From the NCBI GenBank assembly GCA_020053595.1, contig JAGVMV010000004.1:1-48127 (forward strand): a DNA stretch of 48,127 bases, written 5' to 3'. Positions 39,005-48,024 of the stretch are shown one piece after another. The notes beneath the pieces were generated by a model. That model did not search any database and had not been told where the DNA came from. It saw nothing but the letters and a program-made list of their open reading frames with translations. Positions within the stretch are counted from its first letter, which is position 1. Every line of letters begins with the position of its first letter. The position numbers and the translations under genes are program-made. This DNA is from Thermoleophilia bacterium. GTDB taxonomy: Bacteria > Actinomycetota > Thermoleophilia > BMS3ABIN01.

Positions 39005-40882
39005 TTACCGGTCGATGAAGCTGCGGTGCCAGAGCTCGAAGATCAGCAGCATCCAAACCTGCCAGACGCCCCTGCCGGTCTGCTCGTGGCGCTCGATGAA
39101 ATCCTTCAGGGCGGCCGGATCGAAGTAGCCGCGCTCCAGCGCCTGATCCGAAAGCAGGATATTGCGGGATCCCTTGCGCAGGTGTCCCTGCAGCCATGGC
39201 GTCACCGGGGCGGCAAAACCGGACTTGTCACGATAGATCGTATCGTGCCGCAGGATGCCCTCCCCCATCTTCTTGAGAATGTATTTCGACTCGGTGCCGT
39301 CAAGAACGGCGTCGTCGGAAAGGCTGGCTGCAAACTCGACGAAATGATGATCGAGAAACGGTGTCCTGGCCTCGACACCAAATGCAGCGCAGGTCCGATC
39401 GAGGATACGCAGCATGTTGGGCATCATGCTCTTCATGTCCAGGTACATCATCCGGTCGATGACCGTGTCGGCGTTGGCCTGGTCGAAACGCTCCAGGTAG
39501 CGCCGCTCGGTGGAGTAACCATCAAGATCTGACTTGAGGCGGGCGGAAAAGAGCTTTTCCTTTTCCTGGGGTGTGAAGGTACTGACGATGCGAAGCGCCC
39601 TCTCGCCTGGAGTCTTGCCCAGTTCCATCAGCATGCGCTTGAACGGCTTCAGGCCGTAAAAGCCACGGGTCTTCTGGACCTCCCGGTAGAGAGCCGGAAT
39701 GTTCAGGTGTTTTATGGCCCGGGCGAAACGGTCGCCGATATCGGCGAGAATATAGCGGTTGTATCCGGCCAGCAGCTCGTTGCTGCCCTGGCCGCCGAGG
39801 ATTACCTTGACGTGCTCGGCGGTGAACTCGTTGAGCACGTAGAAGGAATGGATCCCCGGGCTCACCGTCGGTTCGTCGACGTGCCAGATCACCTTGAGCA
39901 TGGTGTCCATGAAAGTTTCGGGTGTTGGGAAGACCTCGACTTCCTCGTAGCGCACGCCAGCCTTCTCGGCCGCGTGGCGGGCAAAGTCACGCTCGTCATA
40001 TTCCTGTTCCCGGAAGCCCGCCGAGAGGGTGATCAGCCGGTCGCGATCCATCTCCGCCGCCAGGGAGGTGATAAAACTGGAATCGATGCCACCACTGAGG
40101 TGGATGCCCAAAGGCTTGACGTCGGCGACTTCCAGGGATACCGCCCTGGTGAGGATATCCAGCCCCTCGGCCGCCAGCTCTTTCTCGTCCCAGGGGTGAT
40201 TCGGCGCGAAATTCATGTCCCAGTAGCGCTGCATCCTGCCCTGGCCATCCGGTTCCACGTGATAGATGCAGCCGGGTGGCACGGCCTGGATGTCCTCGAA
40301 CATCGTCTCGCCGTCAAAGATGTAGGAAAGCGCGAAGAAGTCGCTCATGGCCCGGAAATTGACCTGGCGCTTTACCGCGGGGTCAGCGATGATCGCCTTG
40401 ATCTCTGAACCGAATAGCAGGCTGTCGCCGGCGTGGGCGAAGTAAAGCGGCTTGACTCCGATCCGGTCCCGGCCCAGCAGCAGTTTTTTCCTGCCTGAGT
40501 CCCAGAGGGCGAAGCCGTACATACCGTTCACCTGCTGGAGGAAGTCATCCCCCTCTTCCTCGTAAAGGTGTAAGAGCACCTCGATATCGGACGGGGTGGA
40601 AAAACGGTGCCCCTTCAACTCGAGCCGCGAGCGGAGTTCGGCATGGTTGTAGACCCTGCCGTCGCAGACGATGGTCAGGCTGCCGTCTTCGTTGCTGAGC
40701 GGCTGGGGCACGGAAACCGCGGAAGGGATCTTGAGGAAGCAATGGGACATGCCCAGGTTGCCATCGTGGAAATATTTGCTGCCGTCGGGCCCGCGGTGGG
40801 AGATGGCGTCGATGACCCTGGCCAGTTCGGCGTCCGTGACCGTCCCGGATGCCGCCTTCAGTATGCCGGCAATACCGCTCAT
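39005..40882 (-). CDS. Asparagine-synthetase-like protein with the glutaminase Cys replaced by Ser
   Basis: This 625-residue protein matches AsnB: the N-terminal Ntn-type domain (MSGIAGILK, SHRGPDGSKYF, DGRVYNHAELR, NGMYGFALWD, GRDRIGVKPLY) and the synthetase domain with the PPi loop LSGGIDSSFI and a C-terminal PFLDHHFVEFAASL. In working enzymes residue 2 is the catalytic Cys exposed after Met removal; here it is Ser (AGC), so glutamine hydrolysis should be lost or weak. The start is in ATGA overlap with the upstream SPASM gene. In glycan clusters such enzymes amidate carboxylates such as uronic acids; this one may take free ammonia or ammonia from its paralog. Confidence 0.88.
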   Translation of the reverse strand: MSGIAGILKAASGTVTDAELARVIDAISHRGPDGSKYFHDGNLGMSHCFLKIPSAVSVPQPLSNEDGSLTIVCDGRVYNHAELRSRLELKGHRFSTPSDIEVLLHLYEEEGDDFLQQVNGMYGFALWDSGRKKLLLGRDRIGVKPLYFAHAGDSLLFGSEIKAIIADPAVKRQVNFRAMSDFFALSYIFDGETMFEDIQAVPPGCIYHVEPDGQGRMQRYWDMNFAPNHPWDEKELAAEGLDILTRAVSLEVADVKPLGIHLSGGIDSSFITSLAAEMDRDRLITLSAGFREQEYDERDFARHAAEKAGVRYEEVEVFPTPETFMDTMLKVIWHVDEPTVSPGIHSFYVLNEFTAEHVKVILGGQGSNELLAGYNRYILADIGDRFARAIKHLNIPALYREVQKTRGFYGLKPFKRMLMELGKTPGERALRIVSTFTPQEKEKLFSARLKSDLDGYSTERRYLERFDQANADTVIDRMMYLDMKSMMPNMLRILDRTCAAFGVEARTPFLDHHFVEFAASLSDDAVLDGTESKYILKKMGEGILRHDTIYRDKSGFAAPVTPWLQGHLRKGSRNILLSDQALERGYFDPAALKDFIERHEQTGRGVWQVWMLLIFELWHRSFIDR

Positions 40883-41943
40883 TTCGGCTGCAGCTTTCTG
40901 GTCCTGATGGCGCCGGGACTCTGCTGTTCGAGCTCTTCCCGGTATTTTCGCGGCCGCAGACGGCGCAAGCCCAGCCTCATCTGCTCGAACGGCGGTATCT
41001 GCATCAGCAGGGAAAGCCGCGGATGCTTCTCGTGCCAGAAAGCATGACACTCGGCGCATAAGGGCAACTCGCTGTAACGTTTCTGTTTCATCAGGCGGCG
41101 GTGGAGCCGGTACTGCTCACCGTTCCAGATTTCCATGATCGACTGCTCCTTCAGGTCGCCGAGTATGTGTTTGCCGTTCAGATCGGCGCTGCAGCCGACG
41201 ACCCGCCCGTCCCAGGCGATGCTCATGGCCGACCAGAAGACCTGGCAGGGATAGTATTTACTGCCTTGTTCCTTCTGTTGGATGATCCCCTTCTCGCCAC
41301 GCCAGTCATGAGGGTTCCTCACCGACATCTCGCCGATGGGAAGGCCGTCGAAGCGTGCCCGGAAAGCAGGGTCGATGGTCTGGTTGGGGTTCTCCAGCAG
41401 CTTGATCATCTGCAGCGATACATACGGCTTTTCAGCACCGCGTTCCTTCTTCAGCTCCAGGAAATTCGTCAGGTTGGCCATCACTTCATCAAAGTCGGCG
41501 CCGATGCGCATGGCCTCGTATTCTTCCTTGCTGTCGCCGTCGATGCTGACGCCGAGAAAGGTCAGTCCGGAGTCGAGGATGGCTTGTGCCTTCTCCCGGG
41601 TCAACAGCGTGGCGTTGGTGTAGACGCGGGTTTCCAGCCCCTTGTCCTCCACGTATTTGATCATGTAGGGGAGGTCCTTGTGCAGCAGCGGTTCCCCGCC
41701 CATGAACAGTGCCACCTCGTAGACCCCGGCCGCCGGCGCCTGGTCGATGATCCTGCGGAACAGGTCCAGGTCCATGGTTCCGCGCTTGCGGGTGCCGTCG
41801 ATGCTGCAGGTGTAACACTGCAGGTTACAGGCGTTGGTCGGCTCTACGTTGATGTACAGAGGTCCCGTGGGGGTGGTCTCGGTCATCCGCAGGTAATACC
41901 AGCGGCGCCGGTAATTAGCCCATTTTTTTGAAAGTCTGCGCAT
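40879..41943 (-). CDS. Radical SAM protein with SPASM-type domain, second copy
   Basis: This is a 354-residue protein. EPTNACNLQCYTC gives the ligands Cys39, Cys43, Cys46; FMGGEPLL is the SAM-binding GGE motif. The C-terminal segment with CQVFWSAMSIAWDGRVVGCSADLN and LCAECHAFW resembles SPASM cluster ligands. It is related to the copy at 26000-26950, with the same order of motifs (GDLKEQSIMEIWN against GDLHEQSIAEVWK). A basic C-terminal tail of about 40 residues follows. It sits between two asparagine-synthetase-like genes, coupled by ATGA overlap to the one with Ser2. Confidence 0.86.
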   Translation of the reverse strand: MRRLSKKWANYRRRWYYLRMTETTPTGPLYINVEPTNACNLQCYTCSIDGTRKRGTMDLDLFRRIIDQAPAAGVYEVALFMGGEPLLHKDLPYMIKYVEDKGLETRVYTNATLLTREKAQAILDSGLTFLGVSIDGDSKEEYEAMRIGADFDEVMANLTNFLELKKERGAEKPYVSLQMIKLLENPNQTIDPAFRARFDGLPIGEMSVRNPHDWRGEKGIIQQKEQGSKYYPCQVFWSAMSIAWDGRVVGCSADLNGKHILGDLKEQSIMEIWNGEQYRLHRRLMKQKRYSELPLCAECHAFWHEKHPRLSLLMQIPPFEQMRLGLRRLRPRKYREELEQQSPGAIRTRKLQPK

Positions 41944-42048
41944 AATTCAGTTCGACTATTAGGATTTTACACTAAATAAGAACCGGCGGTGATGGCGCGC
42001 CCGGGCTCTCCAGAACGACCTGGCATGGCGATTCTCAACGATAATAAA

Positions 42049-43950
42049 TCATTGCAGGTCGCCGGGCCCTTCGCCGTCGGCGAATATCCGGCACCACATT
42101 TCAAAGGTGACCAGCGACCAGATTCTCCAGATATCCTTTTTCTGCTCCAGGACCCTGGCTAGCAGGCGCTCCACTTCGCCGGTGTCAAAATAGCCGCGCG
42201 CCCTGGCGCGGTCGCCGAGCAGCAGTTCACGCACCTCCGAACCCAGCGCCCCCATGAACCAGCTGTCGATGGGCGCCGAAAAACCCTGTTTGCGCCTGTT
42301 GATGATGCTCTCCGGCACCTGCCTGCGGGCCACCTGCTTGAGGATCAGCTTGGGCTGATCGCCGCTGACCTTGGCGGTTGCGGGGATCGAGGCGGCCAGC
42401 TCCACCAGGCGGAAATCGAGGAAGGGTACCCGCGATTCGATGGAATGGGCCATGCTCATGCGGTCTTCGGTACGCAGGATGCTGCCGAGCATGTTGTGAT
42501 AGTCGTTATAGAGCATGCGGTCGATCAGGTTTTCCGAATCGCACCCGTCCAGAGACCGCTGGAAGGTGGCCAGGGGATTATAATCCTCTACCTGCCGCCG
42601 GAACTCCCGGCTGAACAGCCTGGGCAGACGACGGGGATGAAAACCGCTGACGATCTCGTAGATGCGCCGGTCCGCCGGAGCGCCGAGGCGGCGCAGCTCA
42701 TTCTTCAGCCCTCCCGCACCATAACGCCGCTTGTATTCCAGTGCGTCCGTGGCCAGGTGAAGGAGCCGCAGGCTGCGGGCCGAGCGGGCCATGTCCGCCT
42801 CCAGCAGCGCCATGCGGTAACGGGGATAGCCGCCGAAAAGCTCGTCGCTGCCCTGCCCGCCCAGCACCACTTTCACCGATTCGGCCACCAGGCCGCAGAG
42901 GAAATAGTAGGGATAGACGCCGGGGCTCAGGGTCGGCTCATCCATATGCCAGATGATCTTCCTCAGGTTTTGCAGAAAGTCGCCGGGCCCCACCTCGACC
43001 TCGTGGTGGTCCGTGGCGAGCATGGCCGCCGCCTCGCGGGCATAGACCCGTTCGTCGACCGCCTCCTTGCCGACGAAGCCGGCGGAAAAAGTGCTGAGGC
43101 TGGGCAGGTAGCGGCTGGCGATGGCCGACACCAGGCTGGAATCGAGGCCACCGCTCAGGTAAGTGCCCACCGGCACATCGCTGACCAGGTGGCTCTCAAC
43201 CGCATCGTCAAGCAGAGTGGAGACTTTGCCGGCCAGCTCCTCCCTGCCCAGGTCCAGTTTATTGGCATAGGACAACCGCCAGTAACGCTCCGTCCGTGGC
43301 TGACTGCCGGACGCCAGATCCCAGATCAGGGTGTGCGCCGGCTCCAGCTCGCTGATGCCGTTGAAAGCGGTACGGCCCTCCTGCACCAGGCTCAGGGCGA
43401 AGAAATCAACCACCGAGCGGGGATCAGGCGTCACCAGACGCGACGCCGTCATGACCAGGGCTTTGGCCTCGGATGAAAATCTGAGGGCGTCGCCATCAAA
43501 ACTGTAATACAGCGGCTTGATGCCGGCGCGGTCTCGCGCCATGAACAACCGCCGCCGCGGCTCGTCGAAGATGGCGAAGGCGAACATGCCATTGAGCCGT
43601 GAGACGCATCCGGGGCCGTATTCCTCATAGAGATGAATGATAACCTCGGTATCGCAACGGGTGCGGAATGTATGTCCCAGCTCAACCAGCTCGTCATGGA
43701 GCTCGCCGAAATTGTAGATCTCGCCGTTGTAGACCAGCCAGACATCGCCGGTCTCATTGGCCATCGGCTGGTGGCCACCTTCAAGGTCGATGATACTCAG
43801 GCGCCGGTGAGCAAAACAGTATTGTCCGGCTGCCCTCAGGCCATGGTCGTCGGGGCCGCGATGCCTGATGATATCGGCCATCTTGCCTGCCTGGGAGACA
43901 TCGCCGTCACGGGCGCCGCTATTTCTGACTACTCCCGCTATTCCGCACAT
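42049..43950 (-). CDS. asnB: Asparagine synthetase (glutamine-hydrolysing) type amidotransferase
   Basis: This is a 633-residue protein with an intact N-terminal Cys2 (MCGIAGVV), RHRGPDDHG, YNGEIYNFGELHDEL, NGMFAFAIFDE and RDRAGIKPLYY in the glutaminase domain, then the synthetase half with YLSGGLDSSLV, GGQGSDELFGGYPRY and SRVPFLDFRLVELAASIP. It is therefore likely to take NH3 from glutamine and amidate a carboxylate through an adenylate. True asparagine synthesis is possible, but its place beside flippase and glycan genes suggests a sugar-acid or lipid-carboxylate acceptor. The start is two bases after the flippase stop, behind GGGGAG. Confidence 0.9.
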   Translation of the reverse strand: MCGIAGVVRNSGARDGDVSQAGKMADIIRHRGPDDHGLRAAGQYCFAHRRLSIIDLEGGHQPMANETGDVWLVYNGEIYNFGELHDELVELGHTFRTRCDTEVIIHLYEEYGPGCVSRLNGMFAFAIFDEPRRRLFMARDRAGIKPLYYSFDGDALRFSSEAKALVMTASRLVTPDPRSVVDFFALSLVQEGRTAFNGISELEPAHTLIWDLASGSQPRTERYWRLSYANKLDLGREELAGKVSTLLDDAVESHLVSDVPVGTYLSGGLDSSLVSAIASRYLPSLSTFSAGFVGKEAVDERVYAREAAAMLATDHHEVEVGPGDFLQNLRKIIWHMDEPTLSPGVYPYYFLCGLVAESVKVVLGGQGSDELFGGYPRYRMALLEADMARSARSLRLLHLATDALEYKRRYGAGGLKNELRRLGAPADRRIYEIVSGFHPRRLPRLFSREFRRQVEDYNPLATFQRSLDGCDSENLIDRMLYNDYHNMLGSILRTEDRMSMAHSIESRVPFLDFRLVELAASIPATAKVSGDQPKLILKQVARRQVPESIINRRKQGFSAPIDSWFMGALGSEVRELLLGDRARARGYFDTGEVERLLARVLEQKKDIWRIWSLVTFEMWCRIFADGEGPGDLQ

Positions 43951-43951
43951 A

Positions 43952-45367
43952 TCAGCTCCCCAGCAATGATTTGAGCTCGGAAATCCTGACGCCGCCGGTT
44001 ACCAGAATGGCGGCCGCGTAGGCTACCAGACCGGCGCCAGTGGCCAGCCAGGGGTTGAAGCCGAAGAGTGGCAAGGCCACCGCCGTCATCACCAGGCCAC
44101 CGACCACCGGCCGCAAGAAGAGCACGATTGTATGTTTCCGCTGTAGAAAATGCTTGTGGAGATCCAGGTATATCTGGGCTTCCATCACCGCGGCCCCGAC
44201 CACGGTTGCCGCAGCCGCACCCTTGATACCGAATGGAGGGATGAGAGCGAAACAGGCGGCGGCATTGGCCAGCGCTCCGGACATTTGCACTCGCGCCGAG
44301 GCCCGTTCTCGGTTGATGATCTGCATCGTGTTAAAGCCGATGGAGATCACCAGCAGCAACGGCAGAGCCCAGATCAGAATCTGCAGCACGCCGGCGCTGC
44401 CCTCATATCCCGCCGGGAAATGGGAAAGCGCCGGCTCGGCCAGTAGCGTGATGGTCAGCGCCGCGGGAATGCCCGCCAGCGCCATCAGGCGGTACCATTG
44501 CCAGGTGCTGTGCCGCGCCCGATCGGGGTTATTGGCGAAGTCCTCGGTCAGCCCCGAAAAAAGGGTGCGGTTGATGATCATCGGCACCCAGATGAAGGGT
44601 GTGAAAAGTGTGAAAGCGACACTGAAGATACCGACCGCCACATCCCCTTCAAGCAGTTCCAGCACCATCACGTTGACCCGCAGAAAAGCCACGTTGGCGG
44701 CGGCCGCCACGGCAAAGGGCAGGGTGGCAACGAACATCTTCCAGAGCCGCCCGGCGGAAAAACCGAAGGAAAATCTGGTCACCGTGCGGATCACCACCAG
44801 CATCCTGAGCAACGACTCGACCACCACGGCGGCGACGAAACCCCACATCACCATGACAACCGAGGTGCCCGCGGCAAGCGCCGCGAAGCCGATACCGACG
44901 TAAACGAGGCGGCCGATGAAGGTCAGTAGGGCCGAATAAAAAAAACGCTGCCCGGCGATGAAAATCGTCTCAGTAGTGTTTACCAGCCCTGACAGGAAAA
45001 TGGCTACCAGGCCCAGCAGAAGCAACTGGAACTTGGGGTCGTCCGGATGCCAGGCAATCACCAGCAGCAGGCCGCCAAGACTGAAAAACAGGGAGGTGAG
45101 GATCTGCAGGACCAGGATCTCGCCAGCCAGAACCGGACGGTCATCCCAATTGCGGACCAGCTCCCGCGCCCCGTAGCGGGTCAGCCCGAGATCACCGATG
45201 GATGACAGCAGCTCCACCGTCGCCAGGGCAAACGCGAGGATGCCGAACAGCTCCGGGCCCAGGCGCGAGGCCGCATAGATGACAAAGACTATGAAGATGA
45301 GACGGGACAGGAGGCGGGACCCGAGCAGGTAGCTCGAATTTCTGAGAACTTTCTTGAAGGCTGTCAC
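43952..45367 (-). CDS. Wzx-type polysaccharide flippase (MOP superfamily)
   Basis: This is a 471-residue, very hydrophobic protein with about 12-14 helices. It opens KKVLRNSSYLLGSRLLSRLIFIVFVIYAASRLGPELFGILAFALA, the usual start of the PST/Wzx family, and has GLTRYGARELVRNW after the first helix pair. It should move the lipid-linked glycan unit across the membrane. The GTG start at 45367 lies 15 bp after the ferredoxin-AKR stop with only a weak site. The gene ends two bases before asnB, so both belong to one operon. The substrate cannot be told from sequence. Confidence 0.88.
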   Translation of the reverse strand: MTAFKKVLRNSSYLLGSRLLSRLIFIVFVIYAASRLGPELFGILAFALATVELLSSIGDLGLTRYGARELVRNWDDRPVLAGEILVLQILTSLFFSLGGLLLVIAWHPDDPKFQLLLLGLVAIFLSGLVNTTETIFIAGQRFFYSALLTFIGRLVYVGIGFAALAAGTSVVMVMWGFVAAVVVESLLRMLVVIRTVTRFSFGFSAGRLWKMFVATLPFAVAAAANVAFLRVNVMVLELLEGDVAVGIFSVAFTLFTPFIWVPMIINRTLFSGLTEDFANNPDRARHSTWQWYRLMALAGIPAALTITLLAEPALSHFPAGYEGSAGVLQILIWALPLLLVISIGFNTMQIINRERASARVQMSGALANAAACFALIPPFGIKGAAAATVVGAAVMEAQIYLDLHKHFLQRKHTIVLFLRPVVGGLVMTAVALPLFGFNPWLATGAGLVAYAAAILVTGGVRISELKSLLGS

Positions 45368-45382
45368 AGTTGGTCAGCTCGA

Positions 45383-46468
45383 CTAATCTTCAGTACTTCT
45401 CCGGATGGGCAGGATCTTCTTCACAACCCGCTTGATCCTGCGCTTGGCCACCAGACCCGCCGGCGGTGTCAATTCCTGGTCGGCATCTTTCAGCATTTGC
45501 CTGACAGGAAGATCGTAAGGGCATTTCTGCTCGCAATCGCCGCATTCCTCACAGTCGGCGGCAGTGGCCGACAGGGCACGATATTCATCTTCGGTCCAGG
45601 GGTCGCGGTCGGCGTAACGGCGGTGGTAATTTGCCAACCAGAGGATCTTTGGTATGTTTATGCCCTGGGGGCACGGCTGGCAGTATTCACAGCGGCGGCA
45701 GAATGTGTTGCCCAGCTGGCTGGCGTTTTCCAGCAGCTCGTCCTCCTCCAGGGGTGAAAGCGGTCGGAACTCGCGCAAGGTCTTCAGGTTGGCCTCTACT
45801 TCAGCCACGCTCTTCATGCCGACCAAAACCGAATCGGCAGGTGAATTGAGGCAGAAACGGATGCCCAGGGCCGGATCATCCAGGGTGCCGCCACAGACCG
45901 GCTTCATGGCGATGATGCCGATATCCATCTCCTTCGCCAGCGGCATCAGCTCCTCCTCGGCCTCGCGGTCCACCACGTTGATCGGCGGCATGACCGTGTC
46001 GAACTCGCCGGTCTTTATCGCCTGCACCAGCATGGATGGACGATGACCGGTGACGCCGATGTAACGGATCTTGCCGGCCGCCTGCGCTTTCTTCAGCGCC
46101 TCCATGGCGCCGCCGGGCGCAAAGACCTTGTCGAGCTGCTCAGCGGTTTTCAGGGTGTGCACCTGGTAAAGATCGATATAATCGGTCCGCAGCCGGGAAA
46201 GGCTCTGGTTGATGGCGTTCTCCATGCCGGCGGCGTCGCGGCAGGGAGACTTGCTGGCGATGATAAACTTGCCGCGGTCGCCCTGGAGGGCGTGGCTGAG
46301 CTTTCCCTCACTGTCCCCGTAGCCTTCGGCGGTGTCGGCGAAGTTTATGCCGCCGTCAAGGGACGCCCGGATAACCTCTCGGGCCTCCGCCGGCGTAAGC
46401 TTGATCAGTGGAATGCCTCCCAGGCCGAGCTTGAAAACATCCAGGTTTGTTCTTCCCAGTCGCGTCAT
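45383..46468 (-). CDS. Ferredoxin-fused aldo/keto reductase, intact tetrad
   Basis: This 361-residue protein has an AKR barrel plus C-terminal ferredoxin-like domain. The tetrad is complete: Asp45 and Tyr50 (FADTAEGY), Lys73 (IIASKSP), His104 (IDLYQVH). The C-terminal part has CRRCEYCQPCP and CEECGDCEQKCP, eight Cys for two [4Fe-4S] clusters, then a basic tail. The fusion suggests electrons from Fe-S clusters rather than only NADPH. It is closely similar to the protein upstream (46488-47570), a tandem duplication with a 19-bp gap, and precedes the flippase gene. Confidence 0.9.
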   Translation of the reverse strand: MTRLGRTNLDVFKLGLGGIPLIKLTPAEAREVIRASLDGGINFADTAEGYGDSEGKLSHALQGDRGKFIIASKSPCRDAAGMENAINQSLSRLRTDYIDLYQVHTLKTAEQLDKVFAPGGAMEALKKAQAAGKIRYIGVTGHRPSMLVQAIKTGEFDTVMPPINVVDREAEEELMPLAKEMDIGIIAMKPVCGGTLDDPALGIRFCLNSPADSVLVGMKSVAEVEANLKTLREFRPLSPLEEDELLENASQLGNTFCRRCEYCQPCPQGINIPKILWLANYHRRYADRDPWTEDEYRALSATAADCEECGDCEQKCPYDLPVRQMLKDADQELTPPAGLVAKRRIKRVVKKILPIRRSTED

Positions 46469-46487
46469 GAAAGTAAGTATGGCTCCT

Positions 46488-47570
46488 CTAAACGGGTCTT
46501 CTGCGGAGGGGGATGATTTTCTTCACTGCCTTTTTAATCCTTCTCTTGGCAAGCTCGCCGGAACTGACCCGAAGCTCACGGTCCGCCTCTTTCAGCATAT
46601 CACGAATGGGCAGTTCGTAAGGGCATTTCGCCTCGCATTCGCCGCACTCCTCGCAGGCCGCCGCGGTGACTTTCAGCGACGCGTATTCTTCCACGGTCCA
46701 GGGGTCGTTGCCCTGGTCGCGCTTGTAGAAATTTGATATCCATAGTATTTTTGGTATAGGTACATCGTGGGGGCAGGGCTGGCAATATTCACAGCGGCGG
46801 CAGAAATTGTCTCCCCACTGGCTGACCTCCGCCAGCAGCTGCTCTTCCTCATCGGGATCCAGCGGCGTGAAACTCCGCGCCGTTTCCAGGTTCTCCCTGA
46901 CCTCGGCCACGCTCTTCATGCCGACCAGCACCACGTCGGCGGCGGAGTCCAGGCAAAAGCGTATTCCCAGGGACGGCGTATCCAGCGTACCGCCGGCGAC
47001 CGGCTTCATGGCGATGATGCCGATATCCATCGCCTGCGCCAGGGGCAGCAGCTCATCCCTGGCCTCGCAGTGCCCCGCGTTTATCGGTACCTGTACCGTG
47101 TCGAACTCGCCGGTTTTCAGCGCCTTGACCAGCAGATTTGGCCGGTGGCCGGATATACCGATAAAACGAATCTTGCCACTGGCCCGGGCTGCCTTCAAAG
47201 CTTCCAGGGCACCGCCGGGAGCCATTACCTGCCGCAGGCTTTCCTCGGTGGTCGGGTAATGGACCTGGTAGATATCTATGTAATCGGTCTGTAACCTGGC
47301 CAGGCTCTGATCGATAACCCTCGCCATTTCGACGCCTGACCTCTTCGGCGATTTCGTGGCGATAACGAAGCTGTCACGGCGGCCTTTCAGCGCCAGACTC
47401 AACTTCTCTTCGCTATCGCCGTAACCCTCAGCTGTCTCGGCGAAATTTATGCCCCCCTCGATGGAAGCCTGGATCACGGCGGCCGCCTCGGCAGGGCTCA
47501 ACTTCTGGAGCGGGATGCCTCCCAGCCCCAGTTTGTAAACATCCAGATTTGTTCTTCCCAGTCGCGCCAT
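46488..47570 (-). CDS. Ferredoxin-fused aldo/keto reductase with Asp-to-Glu change
   Basis: This is a 360-residue paralog of the downstream protein, with about the same length and order of motifs (MARLGRTNLDVYKLGLGGIPL). At the catalytic Asp position it has Glu45 (FAETAEGY); Tyr50, Lys73 (IATKSP) and His104 (IDIYQVH) are kept. The Cys sets CRRCEYCQPCP and CEECGECEAKCP remain. The acid is conserved in type, so activity may persist with changed substrate geometry. It is the first gene of the 30-kb minus-strand cluster, with about 200 bp of AT-richer promoter-like DNA upstream. Confidence 0.9.
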   Translation of the reverse strand: MARLGRTNLDVYKLGLGGIPLQKLSPAEAAAVIQASIEGGINFAETAEGYGDSEEKLSLALKGRRDSFVIATKSPKRSGVEMARVIDQSLARLQTDYIDIYQVHYPTTEESLRQVMAPGGALEALKAARASGKIRFIGISGHRPNLLVKALKTGEFDTVQVPINAGHCEARDELLPLAQAMDIGIIAMKPVAGGTLDTPSLGIRFCLDSAADVVLVGMKSVAEVRENLETARSFTPLDPDEEEQLLAEVSQWGDNFCRRCEYCQPCPHDVPIPKILWISNFYKRDQGNDPWTVEEYASLKVTAAACEECGECEAKCPYELPIRDMLKEADRELRVSSGELAKRRIKKAVKKIIPLRRRPV

Positions 47571-47789
47571 ATGACCATTTCGATGTAGTACAGATGATTC
47601 AAATTAGCTTACCATAAATAGTTTTTTCCGAGTTTTTCGACCGCCTGGACGGTATTTGCCGGCAGTTTTCCTGGTGCCCACCGCTGGTAAATCCGGCATT
47701 TACCATCGCCTGTCTGTTTAGAATCAGCCGGCAGGCGGAAAGAGAGTAACAGTTAGATATGAACCAGCGATCACATGGAAGGTGAGACC

Positions 47790-47987
47790 ATGGACCTCAG
47801 GGAAGTTGAAGAAGCAATCAGGGTGGAAGCCGCTTCGGTGGCCAAAGAGGGCCGCGACCGGACCGCCACGGAGGTGTCGCGAAGCCTGCAGCGCATAGCC
47901 GACCAGCTGGCATTTATCCGGAACGAACACGAGGGTGGAATCGACGCGTCGATGGGCAAGCGATCCGGCTGGAAAGTGGAGATCTGA
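47790..47987 (+). CDS. Small helical hypothetical protein
   Basis: This 65-residue protein begins MDLREVEEAIRVEAASVAKEGRDRTATEVSR and is almost fully alpha-helical and charged, with no Cys, signal or membrane segment. I chose ATG 47790 because AAGGTGAG lies three bases before it; the in-frame ATG at 47775 overlaps that site. I recognise no family. It is divergent from the large cluster, and the promoter regions of both lie in 47571-47789. Confidence 0.55.
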   Translation: MDLREVEEAIRVEAASVAKEGRDRTATEVSRSLQRIADQLAFIRNEHEGGIDASMGKRSGWKVEI

Positions 47988-48024
47988 AGCGCCCGCTCAA
48001 TTCGCGGCGCAAATGCGGCCGCGT

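Noticed and set aside
40883-41059. N-terminal extension of the Ser2 asparagine-synthetase-like protein to 41059
   Set aside because: It overlaps the SPASM gene; the family starts exactly at MxGIAG, where an ATGA overlap gives the start.
42445-43476. 343-codon plus-strand open frame
   Set aside because: It is antisense to the intact asparagine synthetase gene, with no start signal or motif.
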